Source: Planctomycetota bacterium (GTDB lineage: Bacteria; Planctomycetota; UBA1135). Taken from it: a stretch of 11,062 nucleotides of DNA. Shown in pieces: positions 1-7,449 of the stretch. A program made the position numbers and the translations under genes. The notes under the pieces are model-generated. The model made no database searches. It was given only the letters and a program-made list of their open reading frames with translations, and had not been told where the DNA came from. Each line of letters opens with the position of its first letter. The first letter of the stretch is position 1. The stretch spans positions 1 to 11,062 of the forward strand of contig DNPI01000044.1 in the NCBI GenBank assembly GCA_003501525.1, in the 5' to 3' direction.

Positions 1-1422
1 GACGCTCATTACACCTTTTTCCCCGCGCGGCAGCGCAGAAGACACGTGACCTGTCACGTCAACCAACCCGGAAATTCCAGTATTAGTAACTCGAAGAATC
101 TGCCTACCCGTCTCAACAGCGCGCCACTGAGTGCTAGCTAACATCTGGTCCATTTCCGCTCCGACTCCATACCACGCTTCGTTCGACTGAATAACGAAAG
201 CCTGAGCTCCATCCACCACTTGACGGCGAAAGACTTCGGGAAACATATTTTCCCAACAAACCGCCGTGCCAAGTAGCTGTGGCGAGCTACCAGTCGCTAA
301 AGGACCCGTGTAAGGGGGACGATGAAAATCAGGCAAAAGTCCTGATGCAGAAAATATTTTCATTCCCAAAGATTTTGCCCCTGGGAACTTGCCCCCGAAG
401 GGCAAACTCTCGCCAAAAGGAACCAGCTCTTGCTTGCCTGACTGATCGACCAGACCTCCATCAGCTTCAAATAGAACAACTTCCGAAGTTCGCAGGCTCA
501 TTAACTCTTCAGGTGACTCTTCCGGAACCCCTCGATAAAAATGTGCGCCCACCAAAAGCCGAGCCTTTGGATACCCTTCCAACAGAGCCGAAACTTGGGC
601 AGATTGGATATCGCTCAGTTGAGCAATGGGGACCTCCTCAACCGGTCTGCCTGGCCAAGGTCGGCGCATAAGGCCTGCGTCCGCAGGATTTACTGCTGGC
701 CATGGCCACATAGTTTCCGCCCAAATTATCAATTCCGTATTCGGGTAATCAGCAAGTCCATCAGCCGTCAACTCAGCGTGGCGGGCGAAAACATCAGAAG
801 CAGAAAGGGCCCCATGCTTCTCCTCCAAGGAGAGGTTGGCCTGCACAGCTAAGCAAGAAATCGAAAGCTCTTCTGACTCAGCTGGATCAGGGATAAAACA
901 AACAAGGACCACTGCGGCTAAAAGCGGCGCAACAAGGATTTTCGCTTCTCGATCTTTATGGACCAAACACACAAAAAATCCCGCCACAAAAAGGATTAAT
1001 AGACCTACCCCGGCTTCGCCAAATATCGAGCCAATCGGTAGGAAGAAACTTTGGGCAGCACCCAATCCCAAACCTGCCGTTGGGACCCCCCCCATTGGGA
1101 AAAAGGTCCGCAACCATTCCGAAGTCGCAATCGCCAGCACTCCACAAAAAGGAAATGCAACACGAGATGCAAGGCGGCGCGCCATCCATCCCTCAAAAAC
1201 CCAAAAGGGAGCCATCACACAAGCAGCACCAATAGGCATCATGGGGTGGATGTGCCCCAAAAAAGAAAAAGCTAAAGCCCAAAACAAGAGCCCGCCCGCG
1301 ACATCGTCTCTCCAGTCGCTTCCTCTTCTCCATCCCTCCAGGCGCAACGCGAGCGCCGGAACAATTAGCGCCCATCCAAACCAACCAGGTAGAGAAAAAG
1401 CCCGCAAAAGGGCCCCGAACAT
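1..1422 (-). CDS. lnt: Apolipoprotein N-acyltransferase, C-terminus cut by window edge
   Basis: Inner-membrane enzyme that adds the third acyl chain to the N-terminal cysteine of lipoproteins after Lgt and Lsp have acted. The frame is open from ATG 1422 to base 1, giving 474 residues; the family is usually about 500-520, so only the last part, including the final membrane helix, is missing. The first 180 residues are strongly hydrophobic with several membrane segments. The rest is a nitrilase-like domain with the catalytic triad: Glu236 in IIWAETMWP, Lys330 in KQELVPFGE and Cys389 in AVCWENMFP. The family block SNEAWYG (413-419) and the RAVETGRQILRVTNTGISG stretch (434-452) follow. Two family positions differ: Trp390 replaces the usual Tyr after the cysteine, and Glu414 replaces the usual Asp. 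It lies 20 bases after moeA and is probably cotranscribed. In-frame GTG 1425 or TTG 1446 (overlapping the moeA stop) are alternative starts; none has a clear ribosome binding site. Confidence 0.95.
   Translation of the reverse strand, partial: MFGALLRAFSLPGWFGWALIVPALALRLEGWRRGSDWRDDVAGGLLFWALAFSFLGHIHPMMPIGAACVMAPFWVFEGWMARRLASRVAFPFCGVLAIATSEWLRTFFPMGGVPTAGLGLGAAQSFFLPIGSIFGEAGVGLLILFVAGFFVCLVHKDREAKILVAPLLAAVVLVCFIPDPAESEELSISCLAVQANLSLEEKHGALSASDVFARHAELTADGLADYPNTELIIWAETMWPWPAVNPADAGLMRRPWPGRPVEEVPIAQLSDIQSAQVSALLEGYPKARLLVGAHFYRGVPEESPEELMSLRTSEVVLFEADGGLVDQSGKQELVPFGESLPFGGKFPGAKSLGMKIFSASGLLPDFHRPPYTGPLATGSSPQLLGTAVCWENMFPEVFRRQVVDGAQAFVIQSNEAWYGVGAEMDQMLASTQWRAVETGRQILRVTNTGISGLVDVTGHVSSALPRGEKGVMSV
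1086..1093. repeat. Homopolymer run of eight C (G8 in the lnt coding strand)
   Basis: Eight C on the plus strand, read as G8 within lnt codons 110-113 (Met-Gly-Gly-Val). The lnt frame is intact through the run in this sequence. A single-base slip would break the enzyme in its membrane domain. Confidence 0.9.
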
Positions 1423-1442
1423 CACCAAGAGAAGTGTCGTTT

Positions 1443-2732
1443 TCAAGCGAGGCGCAAAAATTCAACCGGAGATCCAGATTCGACCGAAGTCTCTTCTGGG
1501 AGATAAAGAAGCGCCGTTGCGCCAGCAAGAGCAGTCCAATCACCCGAACCTGTCCAAGAGCAAGGGCTCACCAAAGGCATCCTCTGATCACCTAGCGCAA
1601 CAGAAGCTGGCAAGAAAAGAGGCCGGCCTTTAGAGCGAGCCGTCCCTTCCAAAACCCCTGTTTCCAACCGACAAGAAGACGAAGCCTTCAGGCCTAACAG
1701 CGATTCGACTATTGGTACACCGAATACTTCAAAAACGACAAAGGCAGAAACCGGATTACCCGGCAGGCCGAGCACTCTGACCCCATCTCGGGAACCACAC
1801 CAGAGCGGCTTCCCAGGCTGAACGTGAACACCATGGAATTTTTTTTCAACAGCCAATGCCTCAAACACTCCAGGGAGATGGTCCTTTTCACCCATACTGA
1901 CTCCACCTAAAGTCACCACTAAATCGGCTTCCCGGAGCGCAGCATCCACCCCCTCCTGGAGAGCTTCAACTTGGTCAGGAATTCTCTCAGACATCACTAT
2001 TTCGGCTCCAGCAGCTTCAGCTTGAGCAGCAACTACTAATCGGTTCGAATCGCGAACTTGATGGTCTTCAGGGACCTTGGTCCATTCAACAATTTCATCA
2101 CCAGTAGAGATAATGGCCACTTTCGGCCGGGTTCGGACTAACAAGGGATCCGCTCCACATCCCGCCGCCACACCAACATCGCCCAAACCAATTCGTATAC
2201 CTTTTTCTAAGACTTCGCGTCCAGCTTTCCCCATCTCTCCAGCATTGCGAATATGTGCACCAACTTCCGGAACAATTGAGAAAGAAACGATATTCCCTTC
2301 AACAGAAGTTCGCTCAACGGGAATGACAGCATTGGCACCAGGAGGGACAGTGCCACCAGTCATAATTTTGCTCGTTTCTCCAAGACCGACCTCCGGAAAG
2401 CTTGCGGTACCCGCATGAACAGCACCCACGAGCCGACGATTCTCATCGGCGTCTTCCGCACGAACAGCAAATCCATCCATTGCAGAGCGCGCAGCTGGCG
2501 GCTCATCCCTATCCAAGCAAACAGCTTGCGCAAGTGTTCTGCCGACGGCTTTGGTCAAGGGGACTTGCTCGACATCACGGTTATCATCCCCGCTATCAGA
2601 CGGACGAAGACCCTCCACCGCTTGGCGAACAGCTTCATCCCAAAGTATCAGAGAATTGTCCAAATTAAGGAAGCGGCGGATAAAGCCCCAACCGAGGCCG
2701 CCGTTACCCGATAATAGCCTTCCCGGTTCCAT
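1443..2732 (-). CDS. moeA: Molybdopterin molybdenumtransferase MoeA
   Basis: Cytoplasmic enzyme of molybdenum cofactor synthesis that inserts molybdate into adenylylated molybdopterin made by MogA/MoaB-type proteins. It has 429 residues from ATG 2732, against about 400 for the family. Signature blocks appear in order: SAMDGFAV (83-90), IMTGGTVPPGANAVIP (123-138), ISTGDE (208-213), RDSN (227-230), TLGGVSMGEKDHL (274-286), QPGKP (305-309) and LGLPGNPVSAFV (321-332), then a C-terminal beta-barrel domain IV (about 355-429). An upstream ATG at 2753 would add seven residues but overlap the divergent adaptor start, which has no good alternative, so 2732 is preferred. The first 25 or so residues before LILWDEAV do not resemble MoeA, so the true start may lie further in. 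The GED motif near residue 167 reads GEM. No other molybdenum gene is in the window; lnt follows after 20 bases. Confidence 0.94.
   Translation of the reverse strand: MEPGRLLSGNGGLGWGFIRRFLNLDNSLILWDEAVRQAVEGLRPSDSGDDNRDVEQVPLTKAVGRTLAQAVCLDRDEPPAARSAMDGFAVRAEDADENRRLVGAVHAGTASFPEVGLGETSKIMTGGTVPPGANAVIPVERTSVEGNIVSFSIVPEVGAHIRNAGEMGKAGREVLEKGIRIGLGDVGVAAGCGADPLLVRTRPKVAIISTGDEIVEWTKVPEDHQVRDSNRLVVAAQAEAAGAEIVMSERIPDQVEALQEGVDAALREADLVVTLGGVSMGEKDHLPGVFEALAVEKKFHGVHVQPGKPLWCGSRDGVRVLGLPGNPVSAFVVFEVFGVPIVESLLGLKASSSCRLETGVLEGTARSKGRPLFLPASVALGDQRMPLVSPCSWTGSGDWTALAGATALLYLPEETSVESGSPVEFLRLA
2656..2684 (+). promoter_or_regulatory. Possible sigma-70-like promoter for the RND operon
   Basis: TTGTCC at 2656-2661 and GATAAA at 2679-2684 are separated by 17 bases, each matching four of six positions of the sigma-70 consensus. 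A second -10-like GATAAT lies at 2710-2715, 28 bases before the GTG start, but has no good -35 box. Both sit inside the 5' part of moeA, the only place a promoter for the rightward operon can lie. Found by eye; chance matches of this quality are common. Confidence 0.25.
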
Positions 2733-2743
2733 CCTATCTGCTA

Positions 2744-3871
2744 GTGAAAACATTCCTGCCTCACCCGCTAAGGGCCAGCTTCCTGTTCGCCCCTCTTATT
2801 ATTGGCTGCACTGCCGAAGCGGGAGCCGCTAACGTTGAATTAAAACAAGAGAAACTGACAGAGCAAGTCGACACTCTTGTCCGCACAGCTCCAGTTGAAC
2901 TCCGGACGGTAGAACGCCATCTAGAGGCCACTGGCAATGTGGAGTCATTAGATGTGGTCGAAATAGTCAGCGAAAGAGCTGAGCCGCTTTTGGAACTGCT
3001 AGCAGAAGAAGGGGATCAGGTTGAAGCCGGATCTCCCTTAGCACGTCTAAGGTCGGAAGTGGCTGAACTAAGTGTCCGGGAAGCTGAGGTTCGCATCGAG
3101 GAAACGCTCAACGAAAAAGAAAGAGCACGAAAAGATTATGAAAGGAACCAAGCCCTTTCTGAACGAACTGTCGCTGGCAATACAGGCCTACTCTCCCAGC
3201 GCGATTTAGAGATTAGTCGACAAGCCTTCCTAGCCGCTCAAACTGCATACCAATCAGCCCAAGTAGGGCTCGAACAAGCACAACTCGAACTCGCTAGGTG
3301 CACGCTAAGGTCACCCATCAAAGGAACTGTATCTCGCCGTGACCTCTCTGTGGGAGACATGGCCACTGTCGGCTCTCCGGCTTTCCAAATAACAGATCTC
3401 TCCTCCCCACGACTCATTTTCTGGAGACCCCAGCGCGATCTTCCGGAATTAAAGGTCGGGCAGCAACTAACCGCGGAAAGCGAAGCGGTCCCTGGTGGGC
3501 CTGTGTCAGGCTACATTGAACGAGTATCTCCAGTAGTCGACGCAGCGACTGGCACTCTTAAGGTCACCGTACGCCTAGAACCCGGCAACAAAACTCTTCC
3601 GACTGGCATCCTGATGCGAGCTCGTATCGTTTTGGAGCGTCATGAGAATGCTTTGATGATTCCTAAAAAAGCACTACTCAGAGAAGGAGCTTCTCCTCAT
3701 TGCTTTGCTGTTCGAGAGGGCGTTGCCGTTCAAATTCCAATTGAGCCTGGGTTTGAAGAGCCAAATCACCTCGAAGTCCTAGGAGGCGGATTATTACCAG
3801 GAGACAATGTTGTTGTGGTCGGAGCTGACCGCCTCGAAGACGGAGAATCTGTCGAAATCGTCGAAGGATGA
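2744..3871 (+). CDS. RND efflux periplasmic adaptor (membrane fusion protein, HlyD/AcrA-like), putative lipoprotein
   Basis: Links an inner-membrane RND pump to an outer-membrane channel in the periplasm. The protein has 375 residues, usual for the family. The N-terminus looks like a lipoprotein signal peptide: Lys2 and Arg10, a hydrophobic stretch, then the lipobox-like LIIGC with acceptor Cys22. Next come the first half of a biotinyl/lipoyl-like domain (EEGDQVEAGSPLARL, 88-102), a charged helical hairpin likely to be coiled coil (about 105-182), the second lipoyl half (LRSPIKGTVSRRDLSVGD, 188-205), a beta-barrel region (about 222-297) and a membrane-proximal domain (about 300-375). The start is GTG 2744: no other start codon keeps the signal peptide, although no Shine-Dalgarno site precedes it. 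Its stop overlaps the first permease start as ATGA, so translation is probably coupled. Substrate cannot be read from the sequence. Confidence 0.92.
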   Translation: MKTFLPHPLRASFLFAPLIIGCTAEAGAANVELKQEKLTEQVDTLVRTAPVELRTVERHLEATGNVESLDVVEIVSERAEPLLELLAEEGDQVEAGSPLARLRSEVAELSVREAEVRIEETLNEKERARKDYERNQALSERTVAGNTGLLSQRDLEISRQAFLAAQTAYQSAQVGLEQAQLELARCTLRSPIKGTVSRRDLSVGDMATVGSPAFQITDLSSPRLIFWRPQRDLPELKVGQQLTAESEAVPGGPVSGYIERVSPVVDAATGTLKVTVRLEPGNKTLPTGILMRARIVLERHENALMIPKKALLREGASPHCFAVREGVAVQIPIEPGFEEPNHLEVLGGGLLPGDNVVVVGADRLEDGESVEIVEG

Positions 3872-6800
3872 AGCAAGAGGAAGAGTCGGAGAGCATCGGT
3901 CTCCTGGGCTTTGGAGTACGCAGGCCCGTTGGGATGTTGATGATTGTCTTGGCCGCTGCGGTATTTGGCTTCGTTTCGCTTTCTCGACTCCCTGTTGATC
4001 TGTTACCCAAAGTTGATCACCCAGGGATTACTGTTCGCACCCTCTATCCAGGAGCAGCTCCTGAAGATGTAGAAGAAAGAGTTACAGAACGCCTAGAAGA
4101 TGTCTTATCAACCGTCGGTGGGCTCGTAAGGATTCGTTCATCTTCTCGGGCTGAAGTTTCAGAGATACTCCTCGAGTTTTCTTGGGGATCACGGATTCCT
4201 TTCATCGTCCAAGACGTACGCGAACGACTCGACAGAGTTTTCCTCCCGCAAGGAGCTGAGCGGCCCCTCATCCTCCGCTATGACCCCAACCTCGACCCCG
4301 TTCTCCGCATTGCGCTTTCGGGGATTCAAGACCTTGTTCGCCTTCGCGACGTAGCCGAATCGGAAATAGAGAGGGCAATAGAAGGACTCCCTGGTGTCGC
4401 CGCCGTCCGGGTCAAAGGCGGCTTGGAAGATGAAGTTCAAGTCCAATTAGACCCAGGGAAGCTAGCATCCTTGGGAGTCGACGCCGCCCTTGTACAACGC
4501 AGAATTCAAGAAGAAAATCTCAATGTCCCAGGAGGGTCCTTAGAAGAAGGTGACATTGAATATGTAGTACGAACTCTCAACGAATTCTCCAAACTCGAAG
4601 AGATTGAAAAGCTTCCTATCGTCACGCGAGGCGACCGCACTATTCTGCTAAGGGATTTAGGGAAAGTAGTACGTTCTCACAAAGACCGCGACATCATTCT
4701 TCGCGTCGGAGGTCGGGAATCCGTTGAGGTAGATGTCTACCGAGAAGATGGGGCAAACTTAGTTCAAGTAGCCGATATGGTCCGAGAAAAGCTTTTCGGA
4801 AAATCTTCCCCGGCATGGAACGGCAGGCAGAGCAAGCAAGAGGAAATAGGCACACCAGAACACGTGGAAGCTCGCCTCCCCTCTGGGATGGCCCTGACCA
4901 TCCTCTCCGACCAATCTTCGTTCGTCGAAGGGGCAATCTCCGAAGTAGGAAAGGCCGCCCTAGCCGGTGGGATTCTTGCTGTACTCGTCTGCTTTCTCTT
5001 TCTACGACGTTTTAGTGTGACCCTCCTTATCGGTTTAGCCGTCCCGATTTCGGTCGTTGCAACGTTCGGCGTTCTTTTCGGAGCAGGAATAACTCTGAAC
5101 GTAATGTCGCTAGGTGGCCTAGCGTTGGGCGTCGGCATGCTCGTTGACAACTCAATCGTCGTAGTGGAATCAATCACTCGACGCCGAGAAGAAGGCGACA
5201 GCCCCATTGCAGCAGCTATTAATGGCGTACGAGAGGTCGGAGGTGCAGTCACAGCATCAACTCTGACGACAATCGCTGTTTTTGCTCCTATTGTTTTTGT
5301 GGAAGGGATTGCAGGGCAAACATTTGGCGACCAAGCTTTGACCGTGGTTGCATCTCTTTTGATTTCTCTAGGAGTCGCTCTATTTTTCATCCCAGGCCTT
5401 GCTGCGCGCATGCAATTCTTGGGGACGGGAACGAAAGAGATAAAGCTCCGCGAAAAACTACAAAACCTTTTTCCCAGTCTCCGCAATCCAGGCACCTTAC
5501 TGGCTGGAAGTCAGCGCTCTCATAGCAAAAAATCTTGGGTGCTGGCCACAATCGCTGGATTGGTTGCCGGAAGCTGTTTCTGGCAACAAGCAAATTTAGT
5601 GCAACCTTTTGTTGAAGAGGCACTCAGCAAGGGGTGGGAACCTTCCATGTCCAAGTTCTGGAACCCCGTTCCCGGAGATGTCGCTTCGAAGGCCGCAATT
5701 TATTCCTTCTTGGGCTCTTTGTTTGCCTTACCGCTTCTCTGGCTTCTTGGGGAGCCGCTTCTCTTCGCCGGAGGACGCATTGCCCGCGACTTGTCCGCTT
5801 TCTTACTACTCACCGCAACTGGAATAGGCGGGACATTAGTGGCAGCAGCGGGATTTCTACTTTGGTTCCCGGCTCGCTTAGTCGCTGGCCTTAATCGAAA
5901 GCTTGGCGCGCACTACCCACGCGTCCTCCGCCGAGCTCTCCGAACTCCACTTCCTATTGGAGTAGCCATTCTTCTACTTGCGTTTACCTCAATTCGTATG
6001 GTGGACTCACTAGGAAGAGAATTACTACCCGAAGTTCGCCAAGGAGAGCTCACCGCCGAATTATTCTTCCCCCCTGGATTCCCTCTGGAAGAAACCGATC
6101 AGATAGCAGGGACGCTTGAACTAGCCGCTCGAAAAATAAATGGCGTAGAAGAAACCGCCATTCTCGCAGGAACTGCACGCGATGAAGTGCGCGAAGAAGA
6201 AAGCGGTCCTCATACCGCCCGCCTTACTCTCCGCACTACGCGGAGCGCAAACCTCCGCCGGATAGAAGCTGAAGTTGAGGAGGCCCTAAGAGGAATCCTC
6301 CAAAGGGAGCCCGCGCTTGCTCGCCATGAGGTTCGGAGACCCACCCTTATGGCCCTCAATGCCCCGTTAGAAATTGAAGTGATAGGGGAAGACTTGGACG
6401 CTCTTCAACGCGCAGCAAAACAAGTGACTTCAAGCCTTGAAGGGGCCAAAGGCCTAACCGACCTCCGTTCATCAATCAGGCGCGGGAATCCGGAAGTCCG
6501 CGTCACCTTTGACCGCGAAACATTAGCTCGACACGGATTAGCAGTAGCCGATGTTGCTCGGCGATTGCGGCTAGCTGTAGAAGGAGAGGTCTCCTCAACT
6601 TTCCCAGGACGTGACGAAAGAATTGACATCCGTGTAAGGGCAGACCTTGATTCAATGCGCTACGTAGAACAGCTAGCCGAACTACCCGTAAACCCAGAGG
6701 CCGAGCATCCACTGCCCTTAGGAGCAGTAGCCGCACTCTCCGTTGCCGACGGTCCTGGAGAAATTCGGCACATTAGAGGACGAAGAGCTGCCGTCATCTC

Positions 6801-7449
6801 TGCTTCAGTAAGTGGATTTGATTTAGGAGCAGCCGCCGACCTAGCAGCAGCTCGGCTAGCCACAGTCAATCTTGAGCCGGGAACCGAAGTCCGAGTGGGT
6901 GGACAGAAACGAGAGATGGAAGAAGCACTCAAGTCGCTTGGGTTCGCACTGCTCTTAGCCATTTTCCTTGTCTATGCAGTAATGGCCGCTCAGTTTGAAT
7001 CGCTGTTGCAACCATTCCTAATTCTCTTTGCAGTGCCACTCGCTGGCATGGGAGCAATCTTCGGTTTATTCGCTTCCGGCACTCCGCTTTCTGTCCCAGC
7101 ACTACTTGGCGCTGTAGTCCTTGCCGGGTTAGTTGTAAATAACGCAATTGTTCTTGTTGACCGCATCAACCGAAACCGAGACACAGGCATGGAGGTAGAA
7201 GAATCCATCGTAGAAGCTGGAAAGGTAAGGCTCAGACCAATTCTGATGACTGCTGCCACCACCATATTGGGCATGATTCCTATGACCGGTTGGATCGCCG
7301 GGCTTGGTTCCGCGGAAGGTTCCGAACTACGTTCGCCAATGGCTCTAGTTGTAGTTTCTGGGCTTTTAGTCTCGACTCTCTTGACCTTATTTGTCATCCC
7401 TGTTGGATATCGACTCATTAGCCAACTCGCACCTTCAAAACATGATTAA
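3868..7449 (+). CDS. RND efflux permease 1 (AcrB/MdtB-like), with extended TM6-TM7 loop
   Basis: Inner-membrane proton-driven transporter of the RND family, 1193 residues against about 1030-1050 for AcrB relatives. It has the duplicated layout: TM1 (about 18-40), a periplasmic porter half (about 41-355), TM2-TM6 (about 360-510), TM7 (about 695-712), a second porter half (about 713-1015) and TM8-TM12 (about 1021-1182). TM4 carries VDNSIVVVES with Asp427 at the AcrB Asp407 position and Asn428 at Asp408. TM10 carries VNNAIVLVD with Asn1091 at the Lys940 position. RLRPILMT (1121-1128) keeps the Arg971 and Thr978 equivalents. The extra length is mainly residues 512-675, which contain about three additional hydrophobic stretches. 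ATG 3868 overlaps the adaptor stop (ATGA), and the end overlaps permease 2 by 8 bases. These motifs resemble hydrophobic-compound (HAE) pumps more than metal pumps, but substrate is unknown. Confidence 0.95.
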   Translation: MKQEEESESIGLLGFGVRRPVGMLMIVLAAAVFGFVSLSRLPVDLLPKVDHPGITVRTLYPGAAPEDVEERVTERLEDVLSTVGGLVRIRSSSRAEVSEILLEFSWGSRIPFIVQDVRERLDRVFLPQGAERPLILRYDPNLDPVLRIALSGIQDLVRLRDVAESEIERAIEGLPGVAAVRVKGGLEDEVQVQLDPGKLASLGVDAALVQRRIQEENLNVPGGSLEEGDIEYVVRTLNEFSKLEEIEKLPIVTRGDRTILLRDLGKVVRSHKDRDIILRVGGRESVEVDVYREDGANLVQVADMVREKLFGKSSPAWNGRQSKQEEIGTPEHVEARLPSGMALTILSDQSSFVEGAISEVGKAALAGGILAVLVCFLFLRRFSVTLLIGLAVPISVVATFGVLFGAGITLNVMSLGGLALGVGMLVDNSIVVVESITRRREEGDSPIAAAINGVREVGGAVTASTLTTIAVFAPIVFVEGIAGQTFGDQALTVVASLLISLGVALFFIPGLAARMQFLGTGTKEIKLREKLQNLFPSLRNPGTLLAGSQRSHSKKSWVLATIAGLVAGSCFWQQANLVQPFVEEALSKGWEPSMSKFWNPVPGDVASKAAIYSFLGSLFALPLLWLLGEPLLFAGGRIARDLSAFLLLTATGIGGTLVAAAGFLLWFPARLVAGLNRKLGAHYPRVLRRALRTPLPIGVAILLLAFTSIRMVDSLGRELLPEVRQGELTAELFFPPGFPLEETDQIAGTLELAARKINGVEETAILAGTARDEVREEESGPHTARLTLRTTRSANLRRIEAEVEEALRGILQREPALARHEVRRPTLMALNAPLEIEVIGEDLDALQRAAKQVTSSLEGAKGLTDLRSSIRRGNPEVRVTFDRETLARHGLAVADVARRLRLAVEGEVSSTFPGRDERIDIRVRADLDSMRYVEQLAELPVNPEAEHPLPLGAVAALSVADGPGEIRHIRGRRAAVISASVSGFDLGAAADLAAARLATVNLEPGTEVRVGGQKREMEEALKSLGFALLLAIFLVYAVMAAQFESLLQPFLILFAVPLAGMGAIFGLFASGTPLSVPALLGAVVLAGLVVNNAIVLVDRINRNRDTGMEVEESIVEAGKVRLRPILMTAATTILGMIPMTGWIAGLGSAEGSELRSPMALVVVSGLLVSTLLTLFVIPVGYRLISQLAPSKHD

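Noticed and set aside
836..1633. Plus-strand open frame of 265 codons, basic and Pro/Ser/Lys-rich
   Set aside because: It lies antisense to lnt and the end of moeA, both of which carry clear family motifs; its composition is that of a shadow frame and it has no recognisable domain.
1839..1846. Run of eight T (A8 in moeA), as in programmed frameshift sites
   Set aside because: The moeA frame continues through Val-Glu-Lys-Lys-Phe to all C-terminal motifs, and the shifted frame gives only a short product without features; no downstream structure was evident.
1..2753. Functional link between lnt and the lipoprotein adaptor of the efflux system
   Set aside because: Lnt acts on all lipoproteins of the cell, and the genes are on opposite strands with moeA between them; closeness is more easily explained by chance.
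4764..5495. Minus-strand open frame of 243 codons
   Set aside because: Antisense to the TM2-TM6 region of RND permease 1, rich in Thr/Arg/Pro as expected for the complement of membrane-protein codons.
6990..7418. Minus-strand open frame of 142 codons, with a similar one at 9904-10308
   Set aside because: Both mirror the TM8-TM12 regions of the two permeases; they look alike only because the permeases are homologous.
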